Shown here: piece after piece, positions 45,601-54,710 of the stretch
How the letters are laid out: every line of letters begins with the position of its first letter
Numbering within the stretch: the stretch's first letter is position 1
Assembly (NCBI GenBank): GCA_014607495.2
Contig: CP053153.1
Span: forward strand, 7,192,001 to 7,256,000
Reading direction: 5' to 3'
Length of the DNA: 64,000 nt
Source of the DNA: Carposina sasakii
Taxonomy: Eukaryota > Arthropoda > Insecta > Lepidoptera > Carposinidae
The notes under the pieces: generated by a model
Database searches by the model: none
Seen by the model: only the letters and a program-made list of their open reading frames with translations
Told to the model about the DNA's origin: nothing
Position numbers and translations under genes: made by a program

Positions 45601-48600
45601 ACTGATGAATTATTACAACGCTTCTGGGAGCAAGAAGAAATTACAACTATTAGGAAATCTCTTACACCGGAAGAGACTTATTGTGAAACATTATTTTCTA
45701 GTACTACCTTAAGAGACCCAACAGGACGGTTTAAGGTACAAATGCCAATAATTAATGAAAAGTTTGGTATGTTAGGTGAGTCCTATAATACTGCCTTCAA
45801 GTGTTTAACCTTATTAGAAAAGAGATTAAACAGGAACCCTCCTCTTAAAAAACAATACAAAGAATTTATTGAAGAATATTTAGCTCTTGGTCATGCGGAA
45901 ATTATTACAAAAGGCGAGATAACAAGCGAAACACCCATATATTTTCTTCCACACCATCCAGTTATCAAGCCAAGTAGTGTTAGCACTAAATTAAGAGTAG
46001 TTTTCAATGCTAGCTCTCAGTCTTCCAGTGGGATTTCATTGAATGACCTTATGTATGAAGGGCCTAACTTGTTTAAAGATGTAACAGAAATCATTGTACG
46101 TTTTAGAACCTACAAATTTGTTCTATCTTGTGACATCATTAAAATGTTTAGAAATATTAACATGTCAGATAAACACTGTTTATTACAGTGTATTCTCTGG
46201 AGAAATTCTGTAGATGAGCAAATACAAATGATAAAACTTAAGACGGTCACCTATGGAACCCGTAGTGCTCCATACTTAGCCTACAGAACCCTGCTTGAAC
46301 TTGCAAAACAAGATGGTCATTTATACCCTCAGGCAGCATTCTGCATTAATAATCAAACTTTTATGGATGATGTCCACTGTGGCACAAACTCTTTGCCTGA
46401 TGCCATTGAATTAGCTAATCAGCTGAATTCATTATTTAATAGAGGTTGCTTTCAATTACATAAGTGGGCAGCAAACCATCCTCAAATTTTACAAAGTGTC
46501 ATGAACTTAAGTGAAAGGGAACAGTCACCAAGTTCATTAATTATAGGTGATGAGGCAAGCACACTCGGTTTAAAATGGGATCCGGTCAATGATTTATTTA
46601 AATTTGGGTTTCCTGAATTACAATTACATAGTTTAGATTTTACAAAGAGGCAAGTTCTTTCTATTATTGCAAGGATTTATGATCCACTCGGTTATTTGTC
46701 TCCAGTTACTATTACAGCTAAAACATTTATGCAAGAAATTTGGAAGGAAAAATTGGATTGGGATCAAACTTTGCCATCTAATTTATTAAACAAGTGGTTA
46801 TTATTCTACAACAATTTACCTCATTTACAAAATACTTACATACCTAGATACTGTTTGTCAGACATACCAGATAAAGTTTATCTTGTTGGCTTTTGTGATG
46901 CCAGTTCTCAGTCTTATGGAGCTTGTATCTATATAGTAGGAGAGTACTTAAATAAGCCTCCTTCATCCCATATTCTCATAGGCAAGAGTAAAGTAGCACC
47001 TCTTAAAACAATTTCTATACCCAGGTTAGAACTCTGCGGTGCAGTGTTACTCTCAAAACTTATACTGAAAATTAAAGGTACATTGGAGGTTGTTGTAAAT
47101 ATTGACAACATCCTTTTATTTACTGATTCGTCTATTGTATTACATTGGTTAAATAATCCATATAAAAAGTGGAATGTTTTTGTCGCCAATAGGGTGACAG
47201 AAATATTACTAAATACTAAAGTTAGTTCATGGAGTCATGTAGTCTCCAAAGACAATCCTGCTGATGTGATAACACGAGGGTTATGCCCTAGTAAGTTACA
47301 AGAAAACTCACTTTGGTGGCTCGGCCCACAGTGGTTACAGTTTCCTCACAATGAGTGGCCTATTAATTGTGTACCATTTGATGCTCATTTTGAGGAGGAA
47401 CTTTGTAAGTCGGCTGTTATACACACAATAGTTAAATCACCTGCTATCCAGGATTTAGATTATTTCATATTGATCTTCGAGAAGTACTCTAGTTTCCAAC
47501 GTTTACAAAGGGTTATTGCAAGATGCTTTAGATTTATTTACAATATAAGAAACTCAAATTCTAAATCGGTTGGACCTCTTACTCTAACAGAATTGGAATC
47601 CAGCCATAATTTCATTATTAAGGTTGTCCAAGTTTCATCTTATAGTCAAGAAATTAAGTTCTTGAAATCTAATTCTTATATTCCAAAGGCAAGTAGCTTA
47701 AGAAAATTAACACCCTTTCTTGATATCAACAATCTGCTTAGAGTTGGTGGTAGAATAAAACGTGCAGAAGTCCAGTATAATCAAAGGTTTCCAATTATCT
47801 TGCCAAATAAGAGTCATGTTACATATCTTATTATTAGGCATGTGCATAACCAATTGTTTCATTCAGGATTAAATAACACATTATCAAATTTGAGATTATC
47901 CTATTGGCCTATACATGCTAGAGTGGTTGTGAAGAAAGTTATTAGGGACTGCGTTTTGTGCACTAGATATAGGTCACAGGCATGTAGTCAGAGAATGTCA
48001 AACTTACCTTATCACAGAGTAAATCTAGAAAGACCATTCTTGCATGCAGGACTGGATTTTGGTGGTCCTATTTATGTTAAATCCTCTAGCTTGAGAAATG
48101 CAAAGTACATTAAAGGTTATATTTGTCTGTTCATTTGCCTAGCTACTAGAGCTATACACATAGAGTTGGCATCAGATCTGTCAACAGCAGCGTTTATAGC
48201 ATGTCTTAAAAGGTTTTGTGCCAGACGGGGAGTTTGTAAAACTATCTATAGTGACAATGCTACAAACTTCCGTGGTGCTCATAATGAATTAAATAAGTTA
48301 CATGAAATGTTTTTAAATGAAACATCTTATAGTGATATTATTAATTTCACTAATACATTGAAAATTGATTGGAAGTTTACAGTTCCCTTAGCAAGCCATA
48401 TGGGTGGTCTGTATGAAGCGGGCATTAAATCTGCAAAAACTTTGCTTAAAAGAAAGTTAGGAAATTGCAGATTGACTTTTGAATATTTATACACATTGTT
48501 AACAGAAATTGAGTCTATTTTAAATTCTAGACCCTTAAGTGCTATTTCAGATTCTATAGATGATTTGAATTTCCTTAGCCCAGGACACTTCCTAATAGGC

Positions 48601-48966
48601 AGCACTCTTTTAGATATACCAGAACCTAATCTCTTAAATGTCCCAGAAAATAAATTAGATAAGTATCATAGATTAATAGCAATTAAGCAGCAATTTTGGA
48701 AGGATTGGTTTAATAAATATTTAAGTGAACTTCAACAAAGGCAGAGGTGGCTAAATGTTCATCCAAATTTAGAAATTGGTGATTTAGTTATAATTAAAAA
48801 TGAATTAACCCCTCCAGGTACTTGGCCTTTAGGGAGAATTATTAAAGTTTTTCAGTCTAAGGATGACCAGTTAGTTAGATCTGCACTTGTTAAAACTTCA
48901 AGTGGTGAGTACCACAGACCCATACATAAATTAATTTTACTGACTTGCCCAAGTTCTCAAAAGTAA
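42664..48966 (+). CDS. BEL/Pao Gag-Pol polyprotein, 2,100 aa, intact
   Basis: ATG start, 17 bases after the primer site. Domains in order: Gag-like region (LPKIQIPTFDGTIREW from ~residue 144); zinc knuckle C-x2-C-x3-H-x4-C (342-354) and a second Cys/His cluster from 375; aspartic protease with LLDSGSQ (Asp514); a 300-residue tandem-repeat tract (667-966); reverse transcriptase with VLSCDI (Asp1157) and FMDD (Asp1235/1236); RNase H acidic residues Asp1412, Glu1456 and Asp1488; integrase zinc motif H1726...C-x2-C (1763/1766); integrase core Asp1798, Asp1864 and Glu1918; and a C-terminal DUF5641-type segment (GTWPLGRI). All active-site residues expected for the family are present with no stop or frameshift. 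The repeat tract is not a known BEL domain. It would assemble virus-like particles and insert cDNA into the host genome. Frames on other phases or antisense are shadows. Confidence 0.95.
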   Translation: MALALGGVADTKISKDDASDLERYIKKRSNIKGRLTRIYNFVHNDSETSDQYLIQVKYNDLVELYHKYDEIQIEIENIDNVANHEQERKTVEDRYFSNKAKLLKLLSSFERKQSIMPADAQDLSFPAFSGGLNSQTQVQPKIMLPKIQIPTFDGTIREWTSFKALFTSIVDSNTQLSNLQKLQYLKSLLRGEAASIVASLVLSDENYHNAIESLTKRYENKLINVNYYIKNICTHGTVSKFNLKTFLIVLQQSLDSLTALNVPVVHWDLILIYIIVNKLDNYLRTAWEVSRNSVDLPSLKELIEFLNHRSTALELINEKVTNSNYSRLNQVVSHVNIVSNNCVLCNRSHDLTKCPSFLEMDPLKRNNFVKNKKLCFNCLHPYSFKHKCSNRTCNICHKKHHTMIHITKQEFNRPLSITNERAVSGAQTNNHNSVKPQKTSGFLAQPVASAAEVSTSSVLHTCISDCLEDSVQTDKSQNLVHLAHTNRSEVFLSTALIKIKDIKGNWLTARALLDSGSQVNIMTQDLASKLNLEMSHHINYVIQGVSPSPIKTALSTTVTIASRFTDYVNTAHCLITESISNKLPQIYIPLCNFKIPKHYNMADPLFYMPKSIDILLGGQLFYSLLLQGNIKLGTHLPTLINTVFGWVVTGNIELSMLSLFQTYNTVHTLTDNSHTPIDNSHTLTDNSHTLIDNSHTLTDNSHTLIDNSHTLTDNSHTLIDNSHTLTDNSHTLTDNSHTFIDNSHTLSTDNSYTFTDNSHTFIDNSHTLSTDNSHTLTDNSHTLIDNSHTLIDNSHTLTDNSHTPIDNSHTLIDNSHTLSTDNSYTFTDNSHTFIDNSHTLSTDNSHTLTDNSHTLTDNSHTPIDNSHTLTDNSHTPIDNSHTLTDNSHTLIDNSHTLIDNSHTLTDNSHTPIDNSHTLIDNSHTLSTDNSYTFTDNSHTFIDNSHTLSTDNSHTFTDNSHTFIDNSLYTSTHHIVSKQHTDELLQRFWEQEEITTIRKSLTPEETYCETLFSSTTLRDPTGRFKVQMPIINEKFGMLGESYNTAFKCLTLLEKRLNRNPPLKKQYKEFIEEYLALGHAEIITKGEITSETPIYFLPHHPVIKPSSVSTKLRVVFNASSQSSSGISLNDLMYEGPNLFKDVTEIIVRFRTYKFVLSCDIIKMFRNINMSDKHCLLQCILWRNSVDEQIQMIKLKTVTYGTRSAPYLAYRTLLELAKQDGHLYPQAAFCINNQTFMDDVHCGTNSLPDAIELANQLNSLFNRGCFQLHKWAANHPQILQSVMNLSEREQSPSSLIIGDEASTLGLKWDPVNDLFKFGFPELQLHSLDFTKRQVLSIIARIYDPLGYLSPVTITAKTFMQEIWKEKLDWDQTLPSNLLNKWLLFYNNLPHLQNTYIPRYCLSDIPDKVYLVGFCDASSQSYGACIYIVGEYLNKPPSSHILIGKSKVAPLKTISIPRLELCGAVLLSKLILKIKGTLEVVVNIDNILLFTDSSIVLHWLNNPYKKWNVFVANRVTEILLNTKVSSWSHVVSKDNPADVITRGLCPSKLQENSLWWLGPQWLQFPHNEWPINCVPFDAHFEEELCKSAVIHTIVKSPAIQDLDYFILIFEKYSSFQRLQRVIARCFRFIYNIRNSNSKSVGPLTLTELESSHNFIIKVVQVSSYSQEIKFLKSNSYIPKASSLRKLTPFLDINNLLRVGGRIKRAEVQYNQRFPIILPNKSHVTYLIIRHVHNQLFHSGLNNTLSNLRLSYWPIHARVVVKKVIRDCVLCTRYRSQACSQRMSNLPYHRVNLERPFLHAGLDFGGPIYVKSSSLRNAKYIKGYICLFICLATRAIHIELASDLSTAAFIACLKRFCARRGVCKTIYSDNATNFRGAHNELNKLHEMFLNETSYSDIINFTNTLKIDWKFTVPLASHMGGLYEAGIKSAKTLLKRKLGNCRLTFEYLYTLLTEIESILNSRPLSAISDSIDDLNFLSPGHFLIGSTLLDIPEPNLLNVPENKLDKYHRLIAIKQQFWKDWFNKYLSELQQRQRWLNVHPNLEIGDLVIIKNELTPPGTWPLGRIIKVFQSKDDQLVRSALVKTSSGEYHRPIHKLILLTCPSSQK
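44662..45561 (+). repeat. In-frame coding minisatellite, 42 units of 21 or 24 bp
   Basis: Encodes 36 seven-residue units of the form HT(L/P/F)(T/I)DNS or YTFTDNS and 6 eight-residue units HTLSTDNS, filling exactly 900 bp between the protease and the reverse transcriptase. Units alternate GACAACAGT and GACAATAGT and form higher-order blocks. Because the period is a multiple of three, a second forward phase and one antisense phase are also open across it. Confidence 0.95.
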
Positions 48967-49167
48967 ATGTAATGTGAGCAGGTTGTAAGAATTGTAAAAT
49001 TTAAGATTAGTGATTAGGTATGTTATATAGTAAGTTGTTAGTTACATAAAATAGAAATAAGTTGTTAACTTGTATTTGATTTAAAATTTTAATTGTTAAA
49101 ATGAAAGTGTTGAGAGAAATTAGTGGCATACTTTACAAAGTGATTACATTATGGTTGTGTCTTTATA
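48967..49167 (+). other. 3' untranslated region of the BEL element
   Basis: AT-rich sequence between the stop codon and the 3' minisatellite; nothing coding seen. Confidence 0.6.
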
Positions 49168-49557
49168 GAACAATATTTAGTTTGTTACAAGAACAATATT
49201 TAGTTTGTTACAAGAACAATATTTTAGTTTGTTTCAAGAACAATATTTAGTTTGTTACTAGAACAATATTTAGTTTGTTACAAGAACAATATTTTAGTTG
49301 TTACAAGAACAATATTTAGTTTGTTACAAGAACAATATTTTAGTTTGTTTCAAGAACAATATTTAGTTTGTTACTAGAACAATATTTTAGTTTGTTTCAA
49401 GAACAATATTTAGTTTGTTACTAGAACAATATTTAGTTTGTTACAAGAACAATATTTTAGTTGTTACAAGAACAATATTTAGTTTGTTACAAGAACAATA
49501 TTTTAGTTTGTTACAAGAACAATATTTTAGTTTGTTACACGAACAATATTTTAGTTA
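49168..49557 (+). repeat. 3' non-coding minisatellite, ~17 units of 22-24 bp
   Basis: Unit GAACAATATTTAGTTTGTTA plus CAA or CTA, with variants that gain one T or lose two bases. It lies between the polyprotein stop and the polypurine tract of the BEL element, so it would be carried in the genomic RNA. Confidence 0.9.
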
Positions 49558-49606
49558 CAAGGCTTCTAATTGTTTATATCCCTGACTCTGTCAGCAGGGG
49601 GGTGTA

Positions 49607-49860
49607 TGTACGATATTATAGGCTGTATGTTATAATTATTCATGTGCCTTGTCAATGTCTAGGAGCTGTCAAAGTCAAAGGAACTGTCATTGATATAAAC
49701 CTCTCGCTCTAGTCCTCTCTGTTCTTTTTTTAATAGCCATACTTGTTTCCTTGTAGTGAATGAAGCATTGTAATTTAATTTTATTACTTAGATCCACGAA
49801 CAATAAACATATTAAAAGTTATTAAACGTATTTATTTATTATCGTGAAGAATCCAGTACA
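49607..49860 (+). repeat. 3' LTR of the BEL/Pao element
   Basis: 254 bp, same as the 5' LTR base for base as far as I could compare. It is preceded by the G-run polypurine tract and followed by AATAATAAAT of the hAT shell. Confidence 0.95.
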
Positions 49861-50301
49861 AATAATAAATAAATATAAGTTACCGGTGAAATGTAATTCC
49901 TAAACTTTTAAATATTTTTTACATCTCGTAGGACACACGGAGGCATAGGTATTTTATTTATTTAACTTCTTTGAAACTCAAACAATAAGCACGTCTATGG
50001 TCATGAACAGCTCGGCGCATACTAAATAAATAGCGAACAAATCTCATATATTTAAAGATCAAAAACCGTGTTCGAGAAGGCTACTCTGAAGAAAATAAAA
50101 CCTCATTGTGGTAATACCGATTTACTAATTACTTAGATTGAAAATTTGTGGATAAATGTAAATTAATATCCATTAAACTCAATTTTGACTAAAATCCGAA
50201 AAAACCGGATTGTAGTCTTAAAAACCGGATTTTAAAAATTCCACGAAATCCGGATTTTTCAGTCGTTTTCGAATTTCGAAGAATCCGGATTGCAATCTCT
50301 A

Positions 50302-50895
50302 TACAGAAGAGATGCAGCTGATGTAGGTACCTATTCTAGTGAAACCCCGCATATGAAATCTGAAATGACATGAAAGGCCCGTATGCGGTATGCGAGCGGT
50401 CTAAGCATGGTCTAACTAGCTAGTATCTTAGTTTAAAGTAGGTACTGTATTACGTCCAAATCCTACCTTTAATTTTTAGGTCCACAAGAGTGGCAAGTAT
50501 AGATACCTACATTCATGCGATAAAAACAAATACCGGTAGAGTCCAATTCCTCGAGGGAATTTATTAAAATATGTAGACATACACCACGTCCGTTCATGGA
50601 AATAAAACAATGATGATTTTAGATACTCAGGTAGAGTTTCGATACTTACCTACAAGTCGAAAATGCTTTTGAGTATCAAAGTCTGATAGGAAACTACTAG
50701 AAAGGAACCAAACCGTTCTTGATAGTAACGGGAAGGGCCGGACAAACGCCCCTGGTGACTGACATCAAGTTACGGTGGCGGCAAGTCTAGGTACTTACAA
50801 TGTAAATTACCTTCATCATAATTATCCTAAACAGCACGCTTTAATTTTCTATGTACTAGGTAGGTTTTCTATCTACTAAGTACCTACTGTAGTGT
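50302..50895. other. Gene-free stretch
   Basis: Spacer between the hAT shell and the deleted LTR element. No gene or regulatory element was recognised. Confidence 0.35.
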
Positions 50896-51520
50896 TGTGG
50901 GGTGGTGAAAAGGGAAGCGCTTCCGGCCCCACCGGGCCACTAGTAGTTGTTTGGCCCATGTATATATTCCAATCATTGTGAGAAACATCGATATCGCGTT
51001 CTAGGATTTCGCATTCGATTGTGGTTCTCTCCTGCATCCGATAGATGGCTCCGCTACATCATTCCTCTTCCAGACCGGAGGTCGATATGTCTTCAGCAGC
51101 ACCCAGCGTGTACTCTCACAAGTATGCATTCGGGTCAGTGAGTCGACCGGAAAGTGTTGCGACGAGCGTGCAGGCGAGATGCGTTCTGGTCGGTGAGTCG
51201 ACTGGGAACGTGATGCGGCTGATGTGTTCTGGTCTGCGCGTGGACTGGGAACATGTCGTGCCGTGATGCCGTTGCGTGCGTGCGTGCGTTGCTAACAGGT
51301 CCAGGAAGCTGTCTTGGCGGCTTCTTATGAATCTGCTGGCTGCTGGCGTGCTGCTGCTGCTGTCATTGAAGGAGAGGAGAGCTGATGCCGCTGTGATGAT
51401 ACCTTTGCTCCGGAGTGCTGCGATGATGGTGAAGTTCCTGAAGGCTGAAGGTTGCGTGTTCAAATCATTTTCGCATTCGATTGTGGTTCTCTCCTGCATC
51501 CGATAGATGGCTCCGCTACA
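50896..51520 (-). mobile_element. Internally deleted Ty3-type LTR element with GTGT duplication
   Basis: In minus orientation a 52-bp remnant of the first LTR (51,520-51,469, TGTAGCGGAGCCATCTATCG...) joins ~410 bp of internal sequence and then a full 163-bp LTR (51,058-50,896) ending CCACCCCACA. GTGT flanks both ends (50,892-50,895, 51,521-51,524). The internal part matches the element entering at 63,761 (GCAACCTTCAG, GGAACTTCACCATCATCGC). The first-LTR 3' part and primer site are deleted. Open frames here are fragments of leader or gag and not host genes. Confidence 0.7.
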
Positions 51521-51682
51521 GTGTAATCCACTTATAGCCAAAAATATTTTCACCAACTGTATAACAGCCCCTTAACCAACTATCTGATGATGACAAAGAT
51601 GGTACTATACTTTCTGTATTACTGTGATTACATGCGATTTTCCGTCACAGTCGACTGACTGACACGCGCAGCCCCGCCCTCG

Positions 51683-51689
51683 TATAAAA
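51683..51689 (+). promoter_or_regulatory. TATA box of the secreted-peptide gene
   Basis: TATAAAA lies 48 bp upstream of the ATG, so transcription would start around 51,710-51,716. The sequence GCGATTTTCC at 51,634-51,643 is one mismatch from an NF-kappa-B-type GGGATTTTCC motif, which is suggestive only. Confidence 0.65.
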
Positions 51690-51736
51690 CCCAGGTTCAC
51701 AGTCATGGGGATTCAATGGCATAATTGCAGGCAAAC

Positions 51737-52719
51737 ATGAGGTCGATTAGTTTACGCACACTGTCAGCATTCGTTTTATTAGCGATTTATTTTACATACG
51801 TATCGGCTTATCAAGTAAGTACCTTAATTACCTACCTATAGCCTAATTATTGTTATTGTAAACAACACTCCAAAATTCGAGAGGTCCCAGGCTCGGTTCC
51901 AGGTCGAGGCAATTGCTTTTCCTGGGGTATCTACCTAGCAGGTACTACCGCAGCAGAACCATTAATATCTAATTATTAGCAATTTTATTAACCGTAGCCC
52001 AGCCCCATTGATGACCGAAGCATTACCTAGAGTAATATTTTTTAACAATCAATTCACTCTTTTCAGATTTCAACTAATACAGCAAGTAAGTAATACCGGA
52101 CCGCTTATGACTGTGCCACAAATTCTTCCTATATACCTATCTATGTACTCATCCTGTATTCAGTACCTACCTATCTATTGCGTTCTACAGTTAACTTTGC
52201 CAATCATAGTGGGTAGGTACCTATACTTAGTTAATTATAACATATAGACTGTTTGACTGGATCCCGAATAGTTTAAGGAGGCCTCTGAGGTTACCTGGCG
52301 CATATGGCAAGGATGGCTTTGACACCGTTGTACCAATATACCGCTCAAAATCTTACATCAGAGCGTCGTCGTGTAGGCACTCTGTTTGACAGGCAGGTAA
52401 AGCCTGTTTCAATGCAAAACAAAGCGGGTGGAACGGTTTATCGCTCTACGCCTGCTGTTTGCTGATAAGGTCTTAAGTTCCTCCATCAAAAATGGATTGA
52501 TACTTCTATTAATGTTCTATACATATTATAGGTTCGGGAAACGATGGTCTGCTGGAATTCATTTCACGACATAAACGACAATTGGAAGATTTCGAAGGAA
52601 GCGAAGGTTACCAACCAGAGGCAAGTCAAAACCAAGAGGAAGAATCAAGCTTCTGGGATAGGGTGGTCAAAGTAGCCCTTAAGTTGTTCAGCAGATTTGT
52701 TGAATGGTTGAATTCGTGA
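51737..52719 (+). CDS. Small secreted peptide precursor, 94 aa, 3 exons, unrecognised family
   Basis: Exons 51,737-51,814, 52,067-52,085 (19 bp) and 52,532-52,719 join in frame through GTAAGT donors and TTTTCAG / TTATAG acceptors. Residues 1-24 are a classic signal peptide (MRSISLRTLSAFVLLAIYFT...), with cleavage predicted after VSA. R45-H-K-R48 is a furin-type processing site. Residues 49-70 are strongly acidic (E/D/Q-rich). Residues 73-92, FWDRVVKVALKLFSRFVEWL, form an amphipathic helix with Arg/Lys on one face and aromatic/aliphatic residues on the other. There is no cysteine. The design (secretion signal, propeptide, short cationic helix) is that of insect antimicrobial or neuro-/venom-type peptides, but I do not recognise the family and a hormone or structural role is equally open. 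A TATA box and consensus introns support a real gene. Confidence 0.75.
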
Positions 52720-53775
52720 ATGTAAAAGTACCTACCTCTTAACTCGTCATTATACGCCGTCCCTCCCTTACGATAACTCAATATCTAAGTGCTAAAACTT
52801 TATTTGAATTTATGGTGCGTTGCCTAAATACAGGTGTTAAAATATATAACACTTTTTATAAGGAGTTTTTAGACTGCGTTACGGTGAACCAACCAGTTAC
52901 TTTGCGTGATGGCGCCAGTTAGTTACTATGTGTATAACTATGAGTAGGACTACATTTATCTGTGTTGGGTAGGTACCGTAGTGCATACAAAGTGTTAGTT
53001 CCGAAATCAGATATAGGAGTTATTCTATAAAACGGACTCTACCATGCGCATAATAATGATTATTAGCATAGCATAATTATGCTGCTTAAAGTCAAAAAAC
53101 CGATGCTACAGTTCATTAATTAATTATTACAACCCTCGACAAAATAAAATTTATGACAATCCAGCTGAACGCACCATACCTAATACTCGTACTTATTACT
53201 GTTTCTGGATTTACTCATAAGCTGTAACCACATAAGTAATTCGAAAGCATATTATTGTTAAAGTAGGCATTCAGCATATCCAAATGCCAAAAAAAAACAA
53301 TTTTACCTTTAATGCCATCTGGCGTAGAATCGTGTTACCTTCCTGTTAGAATAATGCTTAAAATTTTGATTTTTTTTTTTGGAGTTACGCATTTTGATAA
53401 TTAGACCGACGATATTTTAGTACCTATTTTGAGTGGTTTATCTAGAGATTACTCGTGCTAGCAGTCCTGTGGCCCGTTTGGGGCAAAGGTAAGAAGGTGA
53501 CTAGACACTAGCTTGATTATTCCTGAAACATCTTGTAGGTACTGATACCGTATCTATAGGTAGTTAGTTACAATACCTAAAGCCTATAAGAATGAATAAT
53601 TATCCAACAAATAACGAATACCTACTACAAATAATGAAAACTATTTTTACTTTCAAAAATAGTATCCACAATAATCCACATACTGTCAAATCACATAGAT
53701 TTTGTTAGCGAGTTGCTAGCGTTACGCCGCGTAAAAAGGTGCTTGCTTACTGAGGTGCTTACCCCACAGGTTCTC
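52720..53775. other. 3' flank of the peptide gene and gene-free spacer
   Basis: AATAAA occurs at 53,143-53,148, which is rather far for a short transcript. No other gene or repeat could be supported. Confidence 0.3.
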
Positions 53776-54299
53776 ATTTTTAACCGACTTCAAAAAAGAG
53801 CGGTTATCAATTCGTCTGTATGTTTTTTTTATGTCTATTACTTCAGAACTCCGTCATTTATGAACAGATTTAAATTTTTTATACTTGGTCATAGTATGCT
53901 TCCAAGTTGGTCCCATATTCACCACATCAGGATCTGATGATGGGATCTTGGAGAAATCGAGGACAATCCTCAAATATTGTAGGCACATGTAGTCTGTTTT
54001 TATACTTTTACTGAGCGATAGAAAATCACCTACATACAAAACATAACATCTGAAGATGGAATCTCTAAAGAATCTAGGGATATCCTCAAATATAATAGGC
54101 ACAAGTAGTCCGTTTTTAGATTTTCATAGAAAATTTTGGTCAGCTACACATAATATAAAGGAAACGAGGGTCTGATGACGGAGCCGCCGAAAAACAGATA
54201 AGTAGTGGAACTTTTTAGTAACAAAATCCCCCTATGGCAGGGGGAGGCCTACGTCCAGTAGTAGACTGCAATAGGCTTATGAAGATAATTGTGTTAAGA
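53776..54299 (+). repeat. Interspersed repeat, inverted copy of 19,676-20,092
   Basis: Starts TTTTAACCGACTTCAAAAAAG, has three related modules (GATGATGGGATCTTGGAG, CTGAAGATGGAATCTC, GGGTCTGATGACGG) and ends with the RTE-like motif GGAGGCCTACGTCCAGTAGT...ATAGGCTTATGAAG. Non-coding. Confidence 0.55.
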
Positions 54300-54710
54300 C
54301 GTGTAATTATATGTTGCGTTAAGCCGTGTACGAAGATGGTTAGAGATGGTTGAAGAGGTAGACATGAGAGTAACGAGATGACGGATAGTAGGGATGAATG
54401 AAAGAAGAGTACCTACATATTGCACCGACCCCAAATGATCGGGAACAGGGCAGGAAGGAGTGTAATTATACGTTGCTTATACTGTCAGGCGTAAAATTTC
54501 GAAGCCTTGTCATTTCTCTCAGTACCCTTTTGTCATGTGGCCTATTTAACCATTTGCTGACATATAAATCTGACAATATTTTGCCTTCTAAACTTCGTAC
54601 ACAGCTTAACGCAGTATATACATATTTGCCCTTTATCAAAATTTTACCTTAGTAAGCTCGAGTTTTGGCTCATAGGGGAGGAAATCGGTTTTTCGTTTTA
54701 AAAAAATTAT
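54300..54710 (+). repeat. Retroposon-like repeat, inverted copy of 15,440-16,055
   Basis: Directly follows the preceding repeat. Shares GAGGTAGACATGAGAGTAAC, ATTGCACCGACC and AAATCTGACAATATT with 15,440-16,055. The frame at 54,398-54,652 is inside this repeat and is not a gene. Confidence 0.5.

Larger units (their letters stand above)
42368..49860 (+). mobile_element. Complete BEL/Pao LTR retrotransposon (7.5 kb)
   Basis: Two LTRs, identical as far as I can compare by eye, enclose a primer-binding site, one uninterrupted 2,100-codon polyprotein, a 3' minisatellite and a G-rich polypurine tract (CAGCAGGGGGG, 49,592-49,602). AAAT precedes the 5' LTR and follows the last unambiguous 3' LTR base, so the duplication is probably AAAT with the final A shared. 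Identical LTRs mean a recent insertion. This is a Belpaoviridae-type endogenous element with all catalytic motifs present. Confidence 0.95.
39397..50301. mobile_element. hAT element expanded to 10.9 kb by nested insertions
   Basis: Termini TAGAGATTGCAA followed by an ATCCGGATT box, inverted at the right edge, lie between 8-bp flanks TACGGAAG and TACAGAAG (one mismatch). The shell sequence is about 39,397-39,730, 42,121-42,367 and 49,861-50,301, rich in ATCCGGATT motifs and without transposase. Inside are an RTE pseudogene (with its own MITE) and a full BEL/Pao retrotransposon. Confidence 0.75.

Noticed and set aside
44618..45712. 364-codon forward frame rich in Leu/Thr/Val
   Set aside because: It is the second phase of the 21-bp minisatellite inside the BEL polyprotein, open only because the period is a multiple of three. 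It has no domain, and the polyprotein frame is the coding one.
51045..51556. Overlapping frames of 73-146 codons on both strands
   Set aside because: They fall in the deleted Ty3-type LTR element (leader/gag remnant and LTR); no host gene features.
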